Positions 1 to 9,616 of a stretch of 64,000 nt of DNA are shown in pieces. Under the pieces are notes generated by a model. The model did not search any database. It was not told where the DNA came from and saw nothing but the letters and a program-made list of their open reading frames with translations. A program made the translations under genes and the position numbers. Location: contig JAJDVJ010000024.1 of assembly GCA_022826205.1 (NCBI GenBank), positions 28,254 to 92,253 of the forward strand, written 5' to 3'. Origin of the DNA: Silicimonas sp. (GTDB lineage Bacteria; Pseudomonadota; Alphaproteobacteria; Rhodobacterales; Rhodobacteraceae). Position 1 is the first letter of the stretch. Every line of letters starts with the position of its first letter.

Positions 1-929
1 TTTCGAGGCGTGAGAATCGACGACGTCGGCTTGACCGCGAACCTGACCACGATGTCCTGGCCGGTCGAGATTCCGCCGAGAATGCCGCCGGCATGGTTCG
101 AATCGAATTCAGGACCGTCCGTTCCCATTGATATCTCGTCCGCGTTTTCCGCGCCGGCAAGTCGTGCGGCAGCCATGCCTTCGCCGATTTCCACGCCCTT
201 GACGGCGTTTATGCTCATCATCGCTGCCGCAAGGTCCGTGTCGAGCTTGCCATAGACTGGCGCCCCCAGCCCCGGCGGACATCCCCTAACCGTCACTTCG
301 ATGATCGCGCCGATCGAGGAACCGGACTTGCGAAGGCCATCGAGATAGGGTCCCCAGTCCTCGGCAGATTTCGCGTCGGGTGTCCAGAACGGGTTGCGAT
401 CGATTTCGTCCCAGTCGAAGCGGTCGCGATCAATTTCCCTGTCGCCCATCGCGACCATGTAGCCCTTGATCAGAAGACCGGGAACAAGCTGTTCGAGCGC
501 AGCGCGTGCCACGCCGCCTGCAGCGACGCGCGCGGCCGTCTCACGGGCGGACGAGCGACCGCCTCCCCTGTAATCTCGAATGCCGTATTTCTGCCAATAG
601 GTGATGTCGGCATGACCAGGACGGAACTTTTCGGCGATGTCGCTGTAGTCCTTTGACCGCTGGTCTGTATTCCGGATCAGAAGCTGGATTGGAGTGCCGG
701 TTGTCTTGCCCTCGAACGTGCCGGACAGGATCTCGACTTCGTCTGTTTCGCGTCGCTGCGAGGTGTAGCGGCTCTGGCCGGGTCTGCGCCTGTCGAGCCA
801 GACCTGGATTCCCGCAGGCTCAAGCGGGATGCCGGGCGGACAGCCGTCAACCGTCGCGCCAAGAGCAGGCCCGTGGCTTTCGCCCCAGGTCGTGACCCGG
901 AAAAGATGTCCGTAGGTGTTGACGCTCAT
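1..929 (-). CDS. aroC: Chorismate synthase, partial (3' end outside window)
   Basis: Makes chorismate from EPSP with reduced FMN, the last step of the cytosolic shikimate pathway. The translation opens [20 protein letters not shown], the diagnostic start of the family, and continues with DGCPPG near residue 28, [13 protein letters not shown], a [15 protein letters not shown] segment and [12 protein letters not shown], all FMN/EPSP-binding blocks. About 309 of the usual 360 or so residues are present; the C-terminus runs off the left edge. The ATG at 929 gives the canonical N-terminus. No frame disruption is seen. Identification is near certain; the only limit is truncation by the window. Confidence 0.97.
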   Translation of the reverse strand, partial: MSVNTYGHLFRVTTWGESHGPALGATVDGCPPGIPLEPAGIQVWLDRRRPGQSRYTSQRRETDEVEILSGTFEGKTTGTPIQLLIRNTDQRSKDYSDIAEKFRPGHADITYWQKYGIRDYRGGGRSSARETAARVAAGGVARAALEQLVPGLLIKGYMVAMGDREIDRDRFDWDEIDRNPFWTPDAKSAEDWGPYLDGLRKSGSSIGAIIEVTVRGCPPGLGAPVYGKLDTDLAAAMMSINAVKGVEIGEGMAAARLAGAENADEISMGTDGPEFDSNHAGGILGGISTGQDIVVRFAVKPTSSILTPR

Positions 930-1684
930 GGTGCAACTCCGTGCTGCAGACCTATTACCCGCTCTCCTGGTTCATGGGAAGGATTCGCAGAAGTAATGGT
1001 CGTACACCGAATTGTCGTTGCAAGCCTCGCCGCAGCAAAGAACTGGCTTGCATGTCCTCTGGCGGGTCCAGCCGTTCCACCGTCTCTTCGGAGTTGGAGT
1101 TCGTCGGCGCGGGCCCCGGCCAGCGCCGCCCGGACAAGTGCACGCCCTTGCTGTTGCCTGGGAGACGGTCTTTCTGGCCAGCGATCAGGATCTCCGGACC
1201 GGCGGCGCCGTCGTGCCGGTTGATGGCTGCGTCTCGATGCAGGGACAGTCCTGCTGCTGATGTTGGGAATTCCCAAACACAAGATGTAGAGGAGACAGTC
1301 CCATTTCCTTGTGCGACCTCCAATCAGACAGCAGTGCCAGATTCAAGGAGGATTGTTCCCCCCTCTTGCGGAGGAGGTCGGTCCCCTGAGGGAAAGGCAC
1401 AGGCACTTCGTCGCCGTCCTTGATCTCGTGCCGTTGAAGCGTTTCGTGAATTGCGGCCCCAGCGACGTCGGGCACCGGCTCGGCGACTGCGACGCCAGCT
1501 GCTGCGCGATGCACGGCCACACCAACCCGGTAGGTCATCTCGTCGTCTGCACGGGTTCGCGAGAATCGTTCGTGCCTCCGCAGCGAGGTCGAGGATGTTG
1601 CATCGACGTTTGAATCACGGCTGTGCAAAGGCCCAAGGAATGGCCAGTATGAGGGTTGCCGCGCACACGAGAGGCCGCTATGAA
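930..1684. other. 755-bp gap without a confident gene
   Basis: Between aroC and the thiamine riboswitch no open frame matches a family I recognise. A minus-strand frame around 1340-1640 has a protein-like stretch (GVAVHRAAAGVAVAEPVPDV, then HEIKDGDEVPVPFPQGTDLL), which looks more like decayed coding sequence than random DNA, but it lacks a convincing start and family. Promoters for aroC and for the thi operon must lie here. Confidence 0.4.
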
Positions 1685-1800
1685 CACGGTACCTCGGGGT
1701 GCCTTCCAAGGCTGAGATGCAATTCCGCGAACCCGTTGAACCTGAACCGGATAACGCCGGCGGAGGGAAGGTCGAGCATCCTCATCCTTTCCCCCGACCT
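1685..1800 (+). promoter_or_regulatory. TPP riboswitch (THI element) upstream of thiBPQ
   Basis: The aptamer hallmarks are present in order: CTCGGGGTGCC at 1693-1703, GGCTGAGATG at 1710-1719, ACCCGTTGAACCTGAACC at 1731-1748, then GGATAACGCCGG and GGAGGGAAGG at 1762-1771. These are the conserved P1 to P5 pieces of the thiamine pyrophosphate aptamer. Downstream, a pyrimidine run CCTTTCCC (about 1787-1794) can pair with GGGAAGG at the 3' side of P1, and AGGTCG (1769-1774) can pair with CGACCT (1795-1800). This is a plausible expression platform ending just before the thiB ribosome site AAGGA (1806-1810). Identity is based on known consensus; the switching mechanism is inference. Confidence 0.93.
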
Positions 1801-1817
1801 GAAACAAGGATTGAGAG

Positions 1818-2807
1818 ATGCGAATTCCATACCTTGGTGCAGGGCTTGTCCTGGCAGCTGGCGCTGCCACGGCCGGGGACCTGCCAGAACTCACCGTCAT
1901 CACCTATGACAGCTTCGTGTCCGACTGGGGCCCAGGCCCTGCCGTCGAAGCCGCCTTCGAGGAGACGTGCGAGTGTGATCTCAACTTTGTCGCCGCAGGC
2001 GATGGCGCAGCGCTTCTGGCGCGCGTCAAGCTGGAAGGCGAACGGAGCGAGGTCGACATCGTGCTCGGCATTGATACCAACCTGACGGCCGAAGCTGCGG
2101 CAACCGGGCTCTTTGCGCCTCATGGCGGTACCGTCGCTGGCCTGGATGTGCCAGTCGCTTGGGAGGACGAGATCTTCCTGCCGTATGACTGGGGCTACTT
2201 CGCGTTCGTGCATGACACGAGTCTCGAAAACGTCCCGCAAAGCTTCGAGGAACTTGCCGACAGCGACGTGACCATCATCATACAGGATCCGCGCTCGTCC
2301 ACGCCTGGACTCGGACTCCTCCTATGGGTCAAGACTGCCTACGGAGATCGTGCGCCGGAAATCTGGAGCGCGCTTGCCGACAATGTCGTGACCGTCACGC
2401 CGGGTTGGTCCGAGGCCTATGGCATGTTTCTGGAAGGGGAGGCCGACATGGTTCTGTCCTACACGACCTCGCCCGCCTATCACCTGATTGCAGAAGGGGA
2501 TGCAAGCAAGGTCGCTGCCCCGTTCTCGGAGGGCCACTACATGCAGGTCGAGGTGGCTGGCAAGCTGGCCTCGACCGATCAACCGGAACTGGCGGACCGG
2601 TTCCTGGCGTTCATGCTTACTGACGCGTTCCAGGCTATCATTCCGACGACAAACTGGATGTACCCCGCCGCCATTCCGGACGACGGCCTGCCAGACGGTT
2701 TCGAGACGTTGATCCAGCCTGCGAAGCCATTGCTCCTGTCGTCGGCGGAGGCGCGCACCGCCCGTGGCTCTGCGCTGGATGAATGGCTGAACGCGCTCAG
2801 CCGCTAG
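1818..2807 (+). CDS. thiB: Thiamine ABC transporter substrate-binding protein
   Basis: Periplasmic receptor for thiamine/TPP feeding ThiPQ. The 329-residue protein begins with a signal peptide (MRIPYLGAGLVLAAGAATAG) followed by LPELTVITYDSFVSDWGPGP, the typical ThiB opening, then the solute-binding fold with VDIVLGIDTN, PYDWGYFAFVHDT, PGLGLLLWVKTAYG and TPGWSEAYGMFLEGEADMVL, all family blocks. It is the first gene behind the TPP riboswitch and its 3' end overlaps thiP by 25 bp. The start at 1818 follows AAGGA at a normal distance. Likely repressed by TPP through the leader. Confidence 0.95.
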   Translation: MRIPYLGAGLVLAAGAATAGDLPELTVITYDSFVSDWGPGPAVEAAFEETCECDLNFVAAGDGAALLARVKLEGERSEVDIVLGIDTNLTAEAAATGLFAPHGGTVAGLDVPVAWEDEIFLPYDWGYFAFVHDTSLENVPQSFEELADSDVTIIIQDPRSSTPGLGLLLWVKTAYGDRAPEIWSALADNVVTVTPGWSEAYGMFLEGEADMVLSYTTSPAYHLIAEGDASKVAAPFSEGHYMQVEVAGKLASTDQPELADRFLAFMLTDAFQAIIPTTNWMYPAAIPDDGLPDGFETLIQPAKPLLLSSAEARTARGSALDEWLNALSR

Positions 2808-4348
2808 GTGCGGCAGGCGCTATCGGGATCGCCGCTGCTGCGGCGATCCCATTGCTGATCCTGCTTGCGACCGTTGCAATAGTCCGTGTCGCGGAGCCGG
2901 GCAGCGGCCTGACCCAGGCGGACTGGGCTGCAATCCGGTTCACGCTGTGGCAGGCATTCCTGTCGGCGACATTCAGCGTGGCGCTCGCGGTGCCGGTTGC
3001 CCGGGCGCTGGCGCGAAGGCGGTTTCCGGGTCGCGGAGCTCTCGTCACGCTCCTCGGTGCGCCATTCCTGCTGCCGGTGATCGTTGCCATCTTCGGGCTG
3101 CTGGCCGTCTTTGGTCGGGGAGGGCTTGTCAATGCCGGGCTTGGAATGCTGGGGCTGCCGCAGATTTCGATCTACGGGCTCCATGGCGTCGTCCTGGCGC
3201 ACGTCTTCTTCAACCTTCCGCTGGCAACGCGGCTCATCCTGCAGGGCTGGCACGAAATCCCGTCCGAACGCTTTCGTCTCGCGGCGAGCCTCGGCATGGA
3301 TGCGAGCGCCGTAAACCGGCATCTCGAATTGCCGATGCTGCGGCGAGTGATGCCGGGTGCTGCGCTGGTGATCTTCGTGATCTGCACCATGAGCTTTGCA
3401 GTGGCCCTTACGCTTGGCGGCGGACCACGCGCGACCACGGTGGAACTGGCGATCTATCAGGCGCTTCGCTTCGAGTTCGACCTTGATCGTGCCGCGTTCC
3501 TGTCGCTCATCCAGCTGGCAATCACGGTGTTCCTGGCGCTGCTGGCATATCGGGTCCTGCGACATTCGGGATTTGCGCCTGGGCTTGATCGCCCCCTGAT
3601 GCGCTGGGACGCACGCACTCCCGCCCTCAGGCTGCTAGACGGAATCCTGATTCTGTTCGCGACCTTGTTTCTCCTTGTGCCGATCGCGTCTGCCGTGGTT
3701 CGTGGCCTTCCGGAAGTTCTTGGTTTGCCGCAGGTCGTCTGGGTTTCGGCTCTTCGTTCGCTTTGCGTGGCTGGTGCGTCGACCGTGATCGTGGTGGCGC
3801 TTTCTGTCGTGATGGCTCTGGCAGCGACGCGGCTGAAAGGCCAAGGCGGCTGGATCGAAACGGCGGGCCTGACGGCATTGGCGGCGTCGCCCCTCGTTCT
3901 TGGCACCGGGCTCTTCGTGCTCATTCATCCCGTTGCCAATCCCGAAGCGCTTGCATTGCCCGTTACGGCGCTTGTGAACGCATTCGTGACACTGCCATTT
4001 GCGCTTCGCTCGCTCGTGCCCGCCTGCCGGACAATTGAGTCGGATTACGGTCGTTTGGCGGACACGCTCGGCTTGCAGGGATGGGTGCGCCTCAGGCTCG
4101 TTGTCCTGCCTCGCCTCTGGCGACCGCTCGGATTCTCGGCCGGACTGGCGGCTGCGTTGTCAATGGGGGACCTTGGCGTGATTGCGCTCTTTGCCGATCC
4201 CGACACGGCGACGCTGCCGTTGCAGGTCTATCGCCTTATGGGCGCTTATCGAATGGAAGAGGCTGGAGGGGCCGCCGTCTTGCTCCTTGCGCTGAGTTTC
4301 GGGGTGTTCTGGATGTTGGACAGGGGAGCGCGGCGTGCTGACGCTTGA
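2783..4348 (+). CDS. thiP: Thiamine ABC transporter permease
   Basis: Inner-membrane channel of the thiamine importer, 521 residues. It is a double-length permease with about twelve hydrophobic segments: each half carries an EAA-like loop for contacting the ATPase, the first around residues 157-190 (GWHEIPSERFRLAASLGMDA) and the second around 425-450 (DTLGLQGWVRLRLVVLPRLW). Fusion of two permease halves is normal for ThiP. The gene starts inside the thiB 3' end and overlaps thiQ by 14 bp, so the three are translationally coupled. The ATG at 2783 is the first in-frame start; the first about 10 residues are poorly constrained. Confidence 0.94.
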   Translation: MAERAQPLGAAGAIGIAAAAAIPLLILLATVAIVRVAEPGSGLTQADWAAIRFTLWQAFLSATFSVALAVPVARALARRRFPGRGALVTLLGAPFLLPVIVAIFGLLAVFGRGGLVNAGLGMLGLPQISIYGLHGVVLAHVFFNLPLATRLILQGWHEIPSERFRLAASLGMDASAVNRHLELPMLRRVMPGAALVIFVICTMSFAVALTLGGGPRATTVELAIYQALRFEFDLDRAAFLSLIQLAITVFLALLAYRVLRHSGFAPGLDRPLMRWDARTPALRLLDGILILFATLFLLVPIASAVVRGLPEVLGLPQVVWVSALRSLCVAGASTVIVVALSVVMALAATRLKGQGGWIETAGLTALAASPLVLGTGLFVLIHPVANPEALALPVTALVNAFVTLPFALRSLVPACRTIESDYGRLADTLGLQGWVRLRLVVLPRLWRPLGFSAGLAAALSMGDLGVIALFADPDTATLPLQVYRLMGAYRMEEAGGAAVLLLALSFGVFWMLDRGARRADA

Positions 4349-5021
4349 CCGGATTGCCTTCAGGCGCGAAGACTTCGTGCTGCACGCGGACGTGTCGGTC
4401 GAGGGGCCGGGAATCGTCGCGGTCATAGGACCTTCGGGGGGCGGCAAGTCCACGCTGATGTCGCTGATTGCCGGGTTCGAGCTTCCGGACGAGGGTCGCG
4501 TGTGCTGGAACGGAACCGACTTGACGGCGCTTGCACCTGGCGAGAGGCCGGTGGCGGTCCTCTTCCAGGACAACAATCTCTTTCCGCACCTTGATGCGGC
4601 CACCAATGTTGCACTTGGCGCATCGCCTCGCGCCCGGCCGTTGCCAGCCGCGCGGGAACGTGCCGCAGAAGCGCTTGCGGCGGTTGGCCTCGACGGAATG
4701 GGCGCACGGATGCCGGGAGAGCTTTCGGGCGGGCAGCAGAGCCGGGTGGCGCTGGCCCGCGCCTTTCTGACAGACCGTCCCGTCGTGCTGATGGACGAGG
4801 CGTTTTCCGCCCTTGGTCCGGCGTTGCGGCTGGAGATGCTGACTCTGGTCAAGTCGCTGCTAGCGGACAAGACCGTGCTGATGGTGACTCACGATCCCGA
4901 AGACGCCAGGCGCGTGGCCGGGCAGACGATTTTCATGGATGGCGGGCAGCTTCGACCTGCGGAGGACACCGGCGACCTGTTCGCGAATCCACATGGCGCA
5001 CTGGCGCGATACCTTTCGTGA
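4335..5021 (+). CDS. thiQ: Thiamine ABC transporter ATP-binding protein
   Basis: ATPase powering ThiBP. The 228-residue protein has Walker A GPSGGGKST at residues 32-40, a Q-loop at VAVLFQDNNLFPHL, signature LSGGQQSR at 130-137, Walker B VVLMDE at 150-155 and the switch histidine in MVTHDPED. Short length (no C-terminal regulatory domain) is typical of ThiQ. Last gene of the riboswitch-controlled operon; it converges on serB, whose stop lies about 60 bp downstream. Confidence 0.95.
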   Translation: MLTLDRIAFRREDFVLHADVSVEGPGIVAVIGPSGGGKSTLMSLIAGFELPDEGRVCWNGTDLTALAPGERPVAVLFQDNNLFPHLDAATNVALGASPRARPLPAARERAAEALAAVGLDGMGARMPGELSGGQQSRVALARAFLTDRPVVLMDEAFSALGPALRLEMLTLVKSLLADKTVLMVTHDPEDARRVAGQTIFMDGGQLRPAEDTGDLFANPHGALARYLS

Positions 5022-5080
5022 GGGACAAGCGTCTACAGGTGCCTGCCAGATGCGTTTGCAATGCCCTCGGCAAAGGCTCG

Positions 5081-5938
5081 TCAGGAAAATTCCTCGATAG
5101 AATAGCCTTGGAGAAAGAGACAGGCGGTCAGGTCCGAGTGATCGATCCGCAGGGGCGCAGCGCTTGCGACGATCGGCTTGGCATGCATGGCGACCCCCAT
5201 GCCGGCGCGGGTGATCATGCCAAGATCGTTTGCCCCGTCGCCGATCGCGATCGCACGGGATGCATCGGGCGAAAGCCTGGTCAGCACCTCCACCTTGGCG
5301 TCCTGGCCGAGAATGGGGCGTTTCACGTCCCCGGTGAGGCGATCGTTCTCGACGAGAAGCACGTTCGCATGGACATCATCGAATCCGAGCAGTTCGCTGA
5401 CGCGAGCGGCGAACTGGACAAATCCGCCGGAAACCAGGGCCGTGCGGGCGCCGTGTGCCTTCATTGTCTGCACCAGCGTCTTGCCGCCCGAGGCGAGGGT
5501 GATGCGGGTCTCGAGGACATGCTCGATTGCACGGATCGACAGGCCCTTCATCAAGCCGACCCGTTCGGCAACCGCATCGGTGAACTCAAGCTCGCCGTTC
5601 ATGGCTCGGGCGGTGATGCTTGCAACCTCCTCGCCCACACCGGCTTCGGCGGCGAGTTCGTCGATGCACTCCTGCCCGATCATGGTCATGTCCATGTCGG
5701 CGATCAAAAGGGACTTCCGGCGATCGCCGTCATTGATGAAGTTCAGGTCAACCGCTTGACTGGCAATTCCTCCTCGAACCTCGTCGAGATTGCCGGGTCG
5801 TGCTGCAACAGGAAACTCGGCGGCCTCGTCCGGAGCAAGCCACACAGCGTCTCCGGTCGCGGCGAACGCGCCTTGAAGCGACGAGACCAGGGCCGGATCC
5901 AGAAGTCCGCGAGGCGCGATCAGCGAGATGACGGGCAT
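5081..5938 (-). CDS. serB: Phosphoserine phosphatase
   Basis: HAD-family enzyme that dephosphorylates phosphoserine, the final step of serine synthesis. From the ATG at 5938 ([13 protein letters not shown]) the protein is 285 residues. The nucleophile motif DMDMT is at 81-85, GECIDELA-like substrate cap residues follow, ALVSGGF gives motif II and [13 protein letters not shown] gives the Mg-binding motif near residue 230. The N-terminal 75 residues are the ACT-like extension seen in SerB. An upstream in-frame ATG at 5989 would add 17 non-conserved residues and run into the serC leader, so 5938 is preferred. Divergent from serC-serA, so the serine pathway is grouped around one intergenic region. 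Confidence 0.94.
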   Translation of the reverse strand: MPVISLIAPRGLLDPALVSSLQGAFAATGDAVWLAPDEAAEFPVAARPGNLDEVRGGIASQAVDLNFINDGDRRKSLLIADMDMTMIGQECIDELAAEAGVGEEVASITARAMNGELEFTDAVAERVGLMKGLSIRAIEHVLETRITLASGGKTLVQTMKAHGARTALVSGGFVQFAARVSELLGFDDVHANVLLVENDRLTGDVKRPILGQDAKVEVLTRLSPDASRAIAIGDGANDLGMITRAGMGVAMHAKPIVASAAPLRIDHSDLTACLFLQGYSIEEFS

Positions 5939-5997
5939 GGGTTGGTCAGCCGTGTAGCGTCGTTTCCGATGCAGCGGCTCTAGCGGCAATTTGTGCC

Positions 5998-6062
5998 TTG
6001 CGAAAGGGTCCGTGCACCCTTATGCGCGGGCTCGGGACACTCCTCCCCAACGAGGGGCGCAT
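5998..6062 (+). promoter_or_regulatory. Structured 5' leader before serC (serC-motif-like RNA)
   Basis: The serC upstream region contains two compact hairpins: AAGGGT/ACCCTT enclosing a six-base loop at 6004-6021, and a CCCC-AACGA-GGGG stem at about 6046-6058, lying 20 to 80 bases before the serC ATG. A conserved RNA of unknown ligand called the serC motif is known upstream of serC-serA in Alphaproteobacteria; position and hairpin layout fit, but I cannot align to its covariance model here. Confidence 0.5.
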
Positions 6063-6081
6063 ATCTGGAAGGATATTGAAT

Positions 6082-7245
6082 ATGGAATTGGACAAGCCGG
6101 CTGCGCGGCCGGGCAATCCGCGTTTTTCGTCGGGACCCTGCGCCAAGCCACCCACGTTTTCCCTTGAACAGCTGAGCAACGCCGCCTTGGGCAGGTCGCA
6201 CAGGGCTGCAATCGGCAAGGCCAAGCTGAAAGACGCGATCGAGCGAACCAAGGACATCCTCGGAATTCCCGCCGATCACCTCTTGGGCATTGTGCCGGCT
6301 TCAGACACTGGCGCAGTGGAAATGGCGATGTGGAACCTGTTGGGTGCCCGTCCCGTCGAGGTCCTTGCCTGGGAGAGCTTTGGCGCGGGATGGGCGACAG
6401 ACGTGGTGAGCCAGTTGAAGCTGGATGCAAAGGTGAAAACAGCGGAATACGGCAAGATCGTCGATCTGGAAGACGTCAACTGGGACGCTGACGTGGTCTT
6501 TGCGTGGAATGGCACAACGTCAGGTGTACGGGTTCCAGACGGCTTCGAGATCCCTGCCACGCGTGCAGGCCTGACAGTTTGCGATGCGACGAGTGCCGCA
6601 TTTGCGCAGGATCTGCCATGGGACCGGCTGGATGCAGCGACCTTCTCCTGGCAGAAGGTGCTGGGAGGAGAGGCCGCGCACGGAATGCTTGCGCTTGGAC
6701 CGCGAGCCGTGGAGCGCCTCGAAACATGGACGCCGCCGTGGCCTCTCCCGAAGATCTTCCGCCTGACCAAGGGCGGCAAGCTGATCGGTGGCGTCTTTGA
6801 GGGCGCAACGATCAACACGCCGTCGATGCTGGCTGTCGAGGACTATCTCAAGGCACTCGACTGGGCGGTCAGCGTGGGCGGCCTGAAGGGCCTGATCCAG
6901 AGAGCCGATGCCAATGCAGGCGTGATTCACGAATTTTGCGCCACGCGAGACTGGATCGAAAATTTGGCAACGGATCCCGACACGTGGTCGAACACGAGCG
7001 TGTGTCTCAGGTTCGATGACGACCGGATCCGGGATGGCTCGGACTTTGCCAAGGCGGTCGCAAGACGGCTTGAAGCGCAAAACGTTGCTTATGACATCGG
7101 ATCCTATCGTGATGCCCCTCCAGGCCTCAGGATCTGGTGCGGCGGAACCATCGAGCAAAGCGACTTGACGGCGCTGTGCCCGTGGCTGGACTGGGCCTTC
7201 GAAGCCGAAATCCAGGCGTCGGGCATGCCCGCCGGGCGGGCCTGA
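6082..7245 (+). CDS. serC: Phosphoserine aminotransferase
   Basis: PLP enzyme converting 3-phosphohydroxypyruvate plus glutamate to phosphoserine and 2-oxoglutarate. The 387-residue form begins [20 protein letters not shown], followed by [29 protein letters not shown], the VCDATSAAF block and the Schiff-base lysine K192 in [14 protein letters not shown]. This is the long alphaproteobacterial class. The ATG at 6082 is chosen over an earlier in-frame ATG at 5998 because it has GGAAGGA at 6067-6073 and the earlier start lies within the hairpin leader. Followed after 89 bp by serA, so the two probably form one transcript. Confidence 0.95.
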   Translation: MELDKPAARPGNPRFSSGPCAKPPTFSLEQLSNAALGRSHRAAIGKAKLKDAIERTKDILGIPADHLLGIVPASDTGAVEMAMWNLLGARPVEVLAWESFGAGWATDVVSQLKLDAKVKTAEYGKIVDLEDVNWDADVVFAWNGTTSGVRVPDGFEIPATRAGLTVCDATSAAFAQDLPWDRLDAATFSWQKVLGGEAAHGMLALGPRAVERLETWTPPWPLPKIFRLTKGGKLIGGVFEGATINTPSMLAVEDYLKALDWAVSVGGLKGLIQRADANAGVIHEFCATRDWIENLATDPDTWSNTSVCLRFDDDRIRDGSDFAKAVARRLEAQNVAYDIGSYRDAPPGLRIWCGGTIEQSDLTALCPWLDWAFEAEIQASGMPAGRA

Positions 7246-7334
7246 GACCGGGAATTTGCGCTGGTTGCGGGCCATGGCAACTCGCCTGGCTGGCAAACGC
7301 ATCGCATGTGGAGACGAGAGAGGAACAGGCAGCA

Positions 7335-8930
7335 ATGACACCAAGGGTACTGGTAAGCGACAATCTTTCCGAGGCGGCGGTCCGGGTATTCGGGAACAGG
7401 GGCTTGGACGTCACGTTCGAACCGGAGTTGGGAAAGGACAAGGATCGACTGCTTGAAGCCATAGGCGAGTACGACGGGCTGGCCATCCGGTCAGCGACCA
7501 AGGTGACCGCGAAACTCCTCGACGCGGCATCCAGGCTCAAGGTTGTGGGTCGCGCAGGAATTGGCGTTGACAATGTGGAGGTCCCCGCAGCGTCAAAGAA
7601 GGGCGTGATCGTGATGAACACGCCGTTCGGCAACTCAATCACGACCGCCGAGCATGCAATTGCCCTGATGTTCGCGGTCGCCCGTCAGATCCCGGCGGCG
7701 AGCGTTTCAACCCACGCCGGAAAGTGGGAGAAGTCGCGCTTCCTCGGGGTGGAACTGACAGCCAAGACGCTTGGCGTGATCGGTGCCGGCAACATTGGCT
7801 CGATCGTCATCGCGCGCGCGTGCGGGCTGCGGATGAAGGTGATTGCACATGATCCGTTCCTAACCGAGGAGCGTGCCGAGAAGCTTGGAGTCGAGAAGGT
7901 CGATCTGGACGAGTTGCTGACCCGGTCCGACTTCATCACGCTTCACGTGCCGCTGACCGACAAGACGCGAAACATTCTTTCCGCTGACGCAATCAAGCGG
8001 ATGAAACCCGGGGCACGCGTGATCAACTGCGCGCGCGGCGGCCTGGTTGACGAGGCGGCACTGGCCGAGGCGCTCCAATCGGGACATGTGGCAGGCGCGG
8101 CGTTTGACGTGTTTGCCGAGGAGCCCGCGACCAAATCTCCGCTATTCAACCTGCCGAATGTCGTCGTGACGCCTCATCTTGGCGCCTCCACGACGGAGGC
8201 GCAGGAGAACGTGGCCATCCAGGTTGCCGAGCAGATGTCGGATTTCCTGCTGACGGGTGCCGTAACAAACGCGATCAACATGCCCTCGATCACCGGTGAG
8301 GAAGCGAAGATCATGGGGCCCTGGGTGAAACTCGCAGATCATCTCGGCACTTTTGCAGGGCAGCTTACCGACGAACCGATCCGGGCCATCAACCTGCTGT
8401 TTGACGGGGAAGTGGCCAGCATGAACACGGATGCCCTGAACGCAGCGGCGATGGCGGGAATCCTGAAGGCGTCCAACGAGGATGTGAACATGGTTTCGGC
8501 GCCGGTCATTGCGAAGGACCGGGGCATCAAGTGCTCGACCACGACTCAGGCCAAGTCAGGTGTCTTTGACGCCTACATCAAGCTTACGATCGTCACCGAT
8601 CGGCGGGAGCGGTCCATCGCGGGCACGGTGTTCAGCGACGGCAAGCCCAGGTTCATCCAGATCAAGGGCATCAACATTGACGCGGAAATCGGTGCACACA
8701 TGGTATACACGACCAACGAGGACGTCCCGGGAATCATCGGCACCCTCGGCACCACGCTTGGCTCGAACGGCGTCAACATCGCGAACTTCACGCTGGGCCG
8801 ATCCGAGAAGAACGGGGATGCGATCGCTCTTCTCTACGTCGACGAGCCTGTTCCCCATGCGGCGCTGGACCAGTTGCGTAATACCGGACTCTTTGGCCAG
8901 GTTCGCCCCCTGCAATTCGATGTGGCGTGA
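7335..8930 (+). CDS. serA: D-3-phosphoglycerate dehydrogenase
   Basis: First committed enzyme of serine synthesis, oxidising 3-phosphoglycerate with NAD. The 531-residue long form shows GRAGIGVDNV near 73-82, the NAD-binding GVIGAGNIGS at about 148-156, the catalytic arginine in NCARGGLVDE, glutamate in FAEEPA and histidine in TPHLGASTTEAQ. After residue about 320 comes the intervening ASB domain and a C-terminal ACT domain (VYTTNEDVPGIIGTLGTTLG, then VNIANFTLGR), usually the site of serine feedback control. The ATG at 7335 gives the family start MTPRVLVSDNLSEAAV; the frame is open further upstream but without conservation. Confidence 0.96.
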   Translation: MTPRVLVSDNLSEAAVRVFGNRGLDVTFEPELGKDKDRLLEAIGEYDGLAIRSATKVTAKLLDAASRLKVVGRAGIGVDNVEVPAASKKGVIVMNTPFGNSITTAEHAIALMFAVARQIPAASVSTHAGKWEKSRFLGVELTAKTLGVIGAGNIGSIVIARACGLRMKVIAHDPFLTEERAEKLGVEKVDLDELLTRSDFITLHVPLTDKTRNILSADAIKRMKPGARVINCARGGLVDEAALAEALQSGHVAGAAFDVFAEEPATKSPLFNLPNVVVTPHLGASTTEAQENVAIQVAEQMSDFLLTGAVTNAINMPSITGEEAKIMGPWVKLADHLGTFAGQLTDEPIRAINLLFDGEVASMNTDALNAAAMAGILKASNEDVNMVSAPVIAKDRGIKCSTTTQAKSGVFDAYIKLTIVTDRRERSIAGTVFSDGKPRFIQIKGINIDAEIGAHMVYTTNEDVPGIIGTLGTTLGSNGVNIANFTLGRSEKNGDAIALLYVDEPVPHAALDQLRNTGLFGQVRPLQFDVA

Positions 8931-9607
8931 TGCAAGGGATGCCGATCCGTCATCTTGCGTCCGAGGCACTGGGCACGGGGCTTCTGGTCGCAACCGTCGT
9001 TGGTTCTGGCATAATGGCCGAGCGATTGACGGACGACGTTGCGCTTCAGCTCCTTTGCAACGCCCTTCCGACCGGGGCCATTCTGGTCGTTCTGATCACG
9101 ACTCTTGGCCCTGTTTCCGGTGCGCATTTCAATCCGGCCGTCACGCTCGCATTCCTGATCAGGCGCGAGATTTCCGGTCTTCGTGCCTTGGCATTTGCGA
9201 TCACCCAGGTCGCTGGCGGCGTGTCGGGCACATTCCTTGCGCACCTGATGTTCGCGCAGCCGGTCATCCAGGCCTCAACGACAGTGCGAACGGGCGGCGA
9301 GATGTGGCTCGCGGAAGCGGTGGCGGCATTCGGGCTTGTGCTGGTCATCCTGGCGAGCATTCGACAGCGACCTGAAGCCGTGCCCTGGCTCGTCGGCCTT
9401 TTCATCGGAGCCGCCTACTGGTTCACTTCGTCGACTTCGTTCGCCAATCCCGCCGTCGCGATTGCACGGGGATTCACGGACAGCTTTTCGGGCATTCGCC
9501 CCTTGGACGTTCCGGGCTTCGTTGCTGCGGAACTGGTTGGGGCCGTTGTGGCCTGCCTGTTTGCACATTGGCTCTTCGCGAGAGACAATGCATCCGCAGG
9601 AAGCTGA
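8930..9607 (+). CDS. MIP/aquaporin-family channel
   Basis: Inner-membrane water/small neutral solute channel, 225 residues with about six membrane segments in the duplicated hourglass fold. The first half-loop has NPAV at 68-71 (SGAHFNPAVTL); the second has NPAVAIAR at 173-180 (SFANPAVAIARGFTDSFSGI). The second loop matches the short bacterial aquaporin group often found in arsenic operons, but no ars genes are adjacent, so the solute is unknown. The start overlaps the serA stop as TGATG (GTG at 8927 and ATG at 8939 are alternatives), suggesting coupling to serA. Confidence 0.88.
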   Translation: MQGMPIRHLASEALGTGLLVATVVGSGIMAERLTDDVALQLLCNALPTGAILVVLITTLGPVSGAHFNPAVTLAFLIRREISGLRALAFAITQVAGGVSGTFLAHLMFAQPVIQASTTVRTGGEMWLAEAVAAFGLVLVILASIRQRPEAVPWLVGLFIGAAYWFTSSTSFANPAVAIARGFTDSFSGIRPLDVPGFVAAELVGAVVACLFAHWLFARDNASAGS

Positions 9608-9616
9608 GCGCGCGCA

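Noticed and set aside
926..1282. A minus-strand frame beginning MCLGIP, like the start of HypC
   Set aside because: Only the first six residues resemble the hydrogenase chaperone; the rest is arginine-rich low-complexity sequence typical of a spurious frame, and no hyp genes are nearby.
2804..3565. Long antisense frame within thiP
   Set aside because: Charged low-complexity sequence opposite a clear membrane protein.
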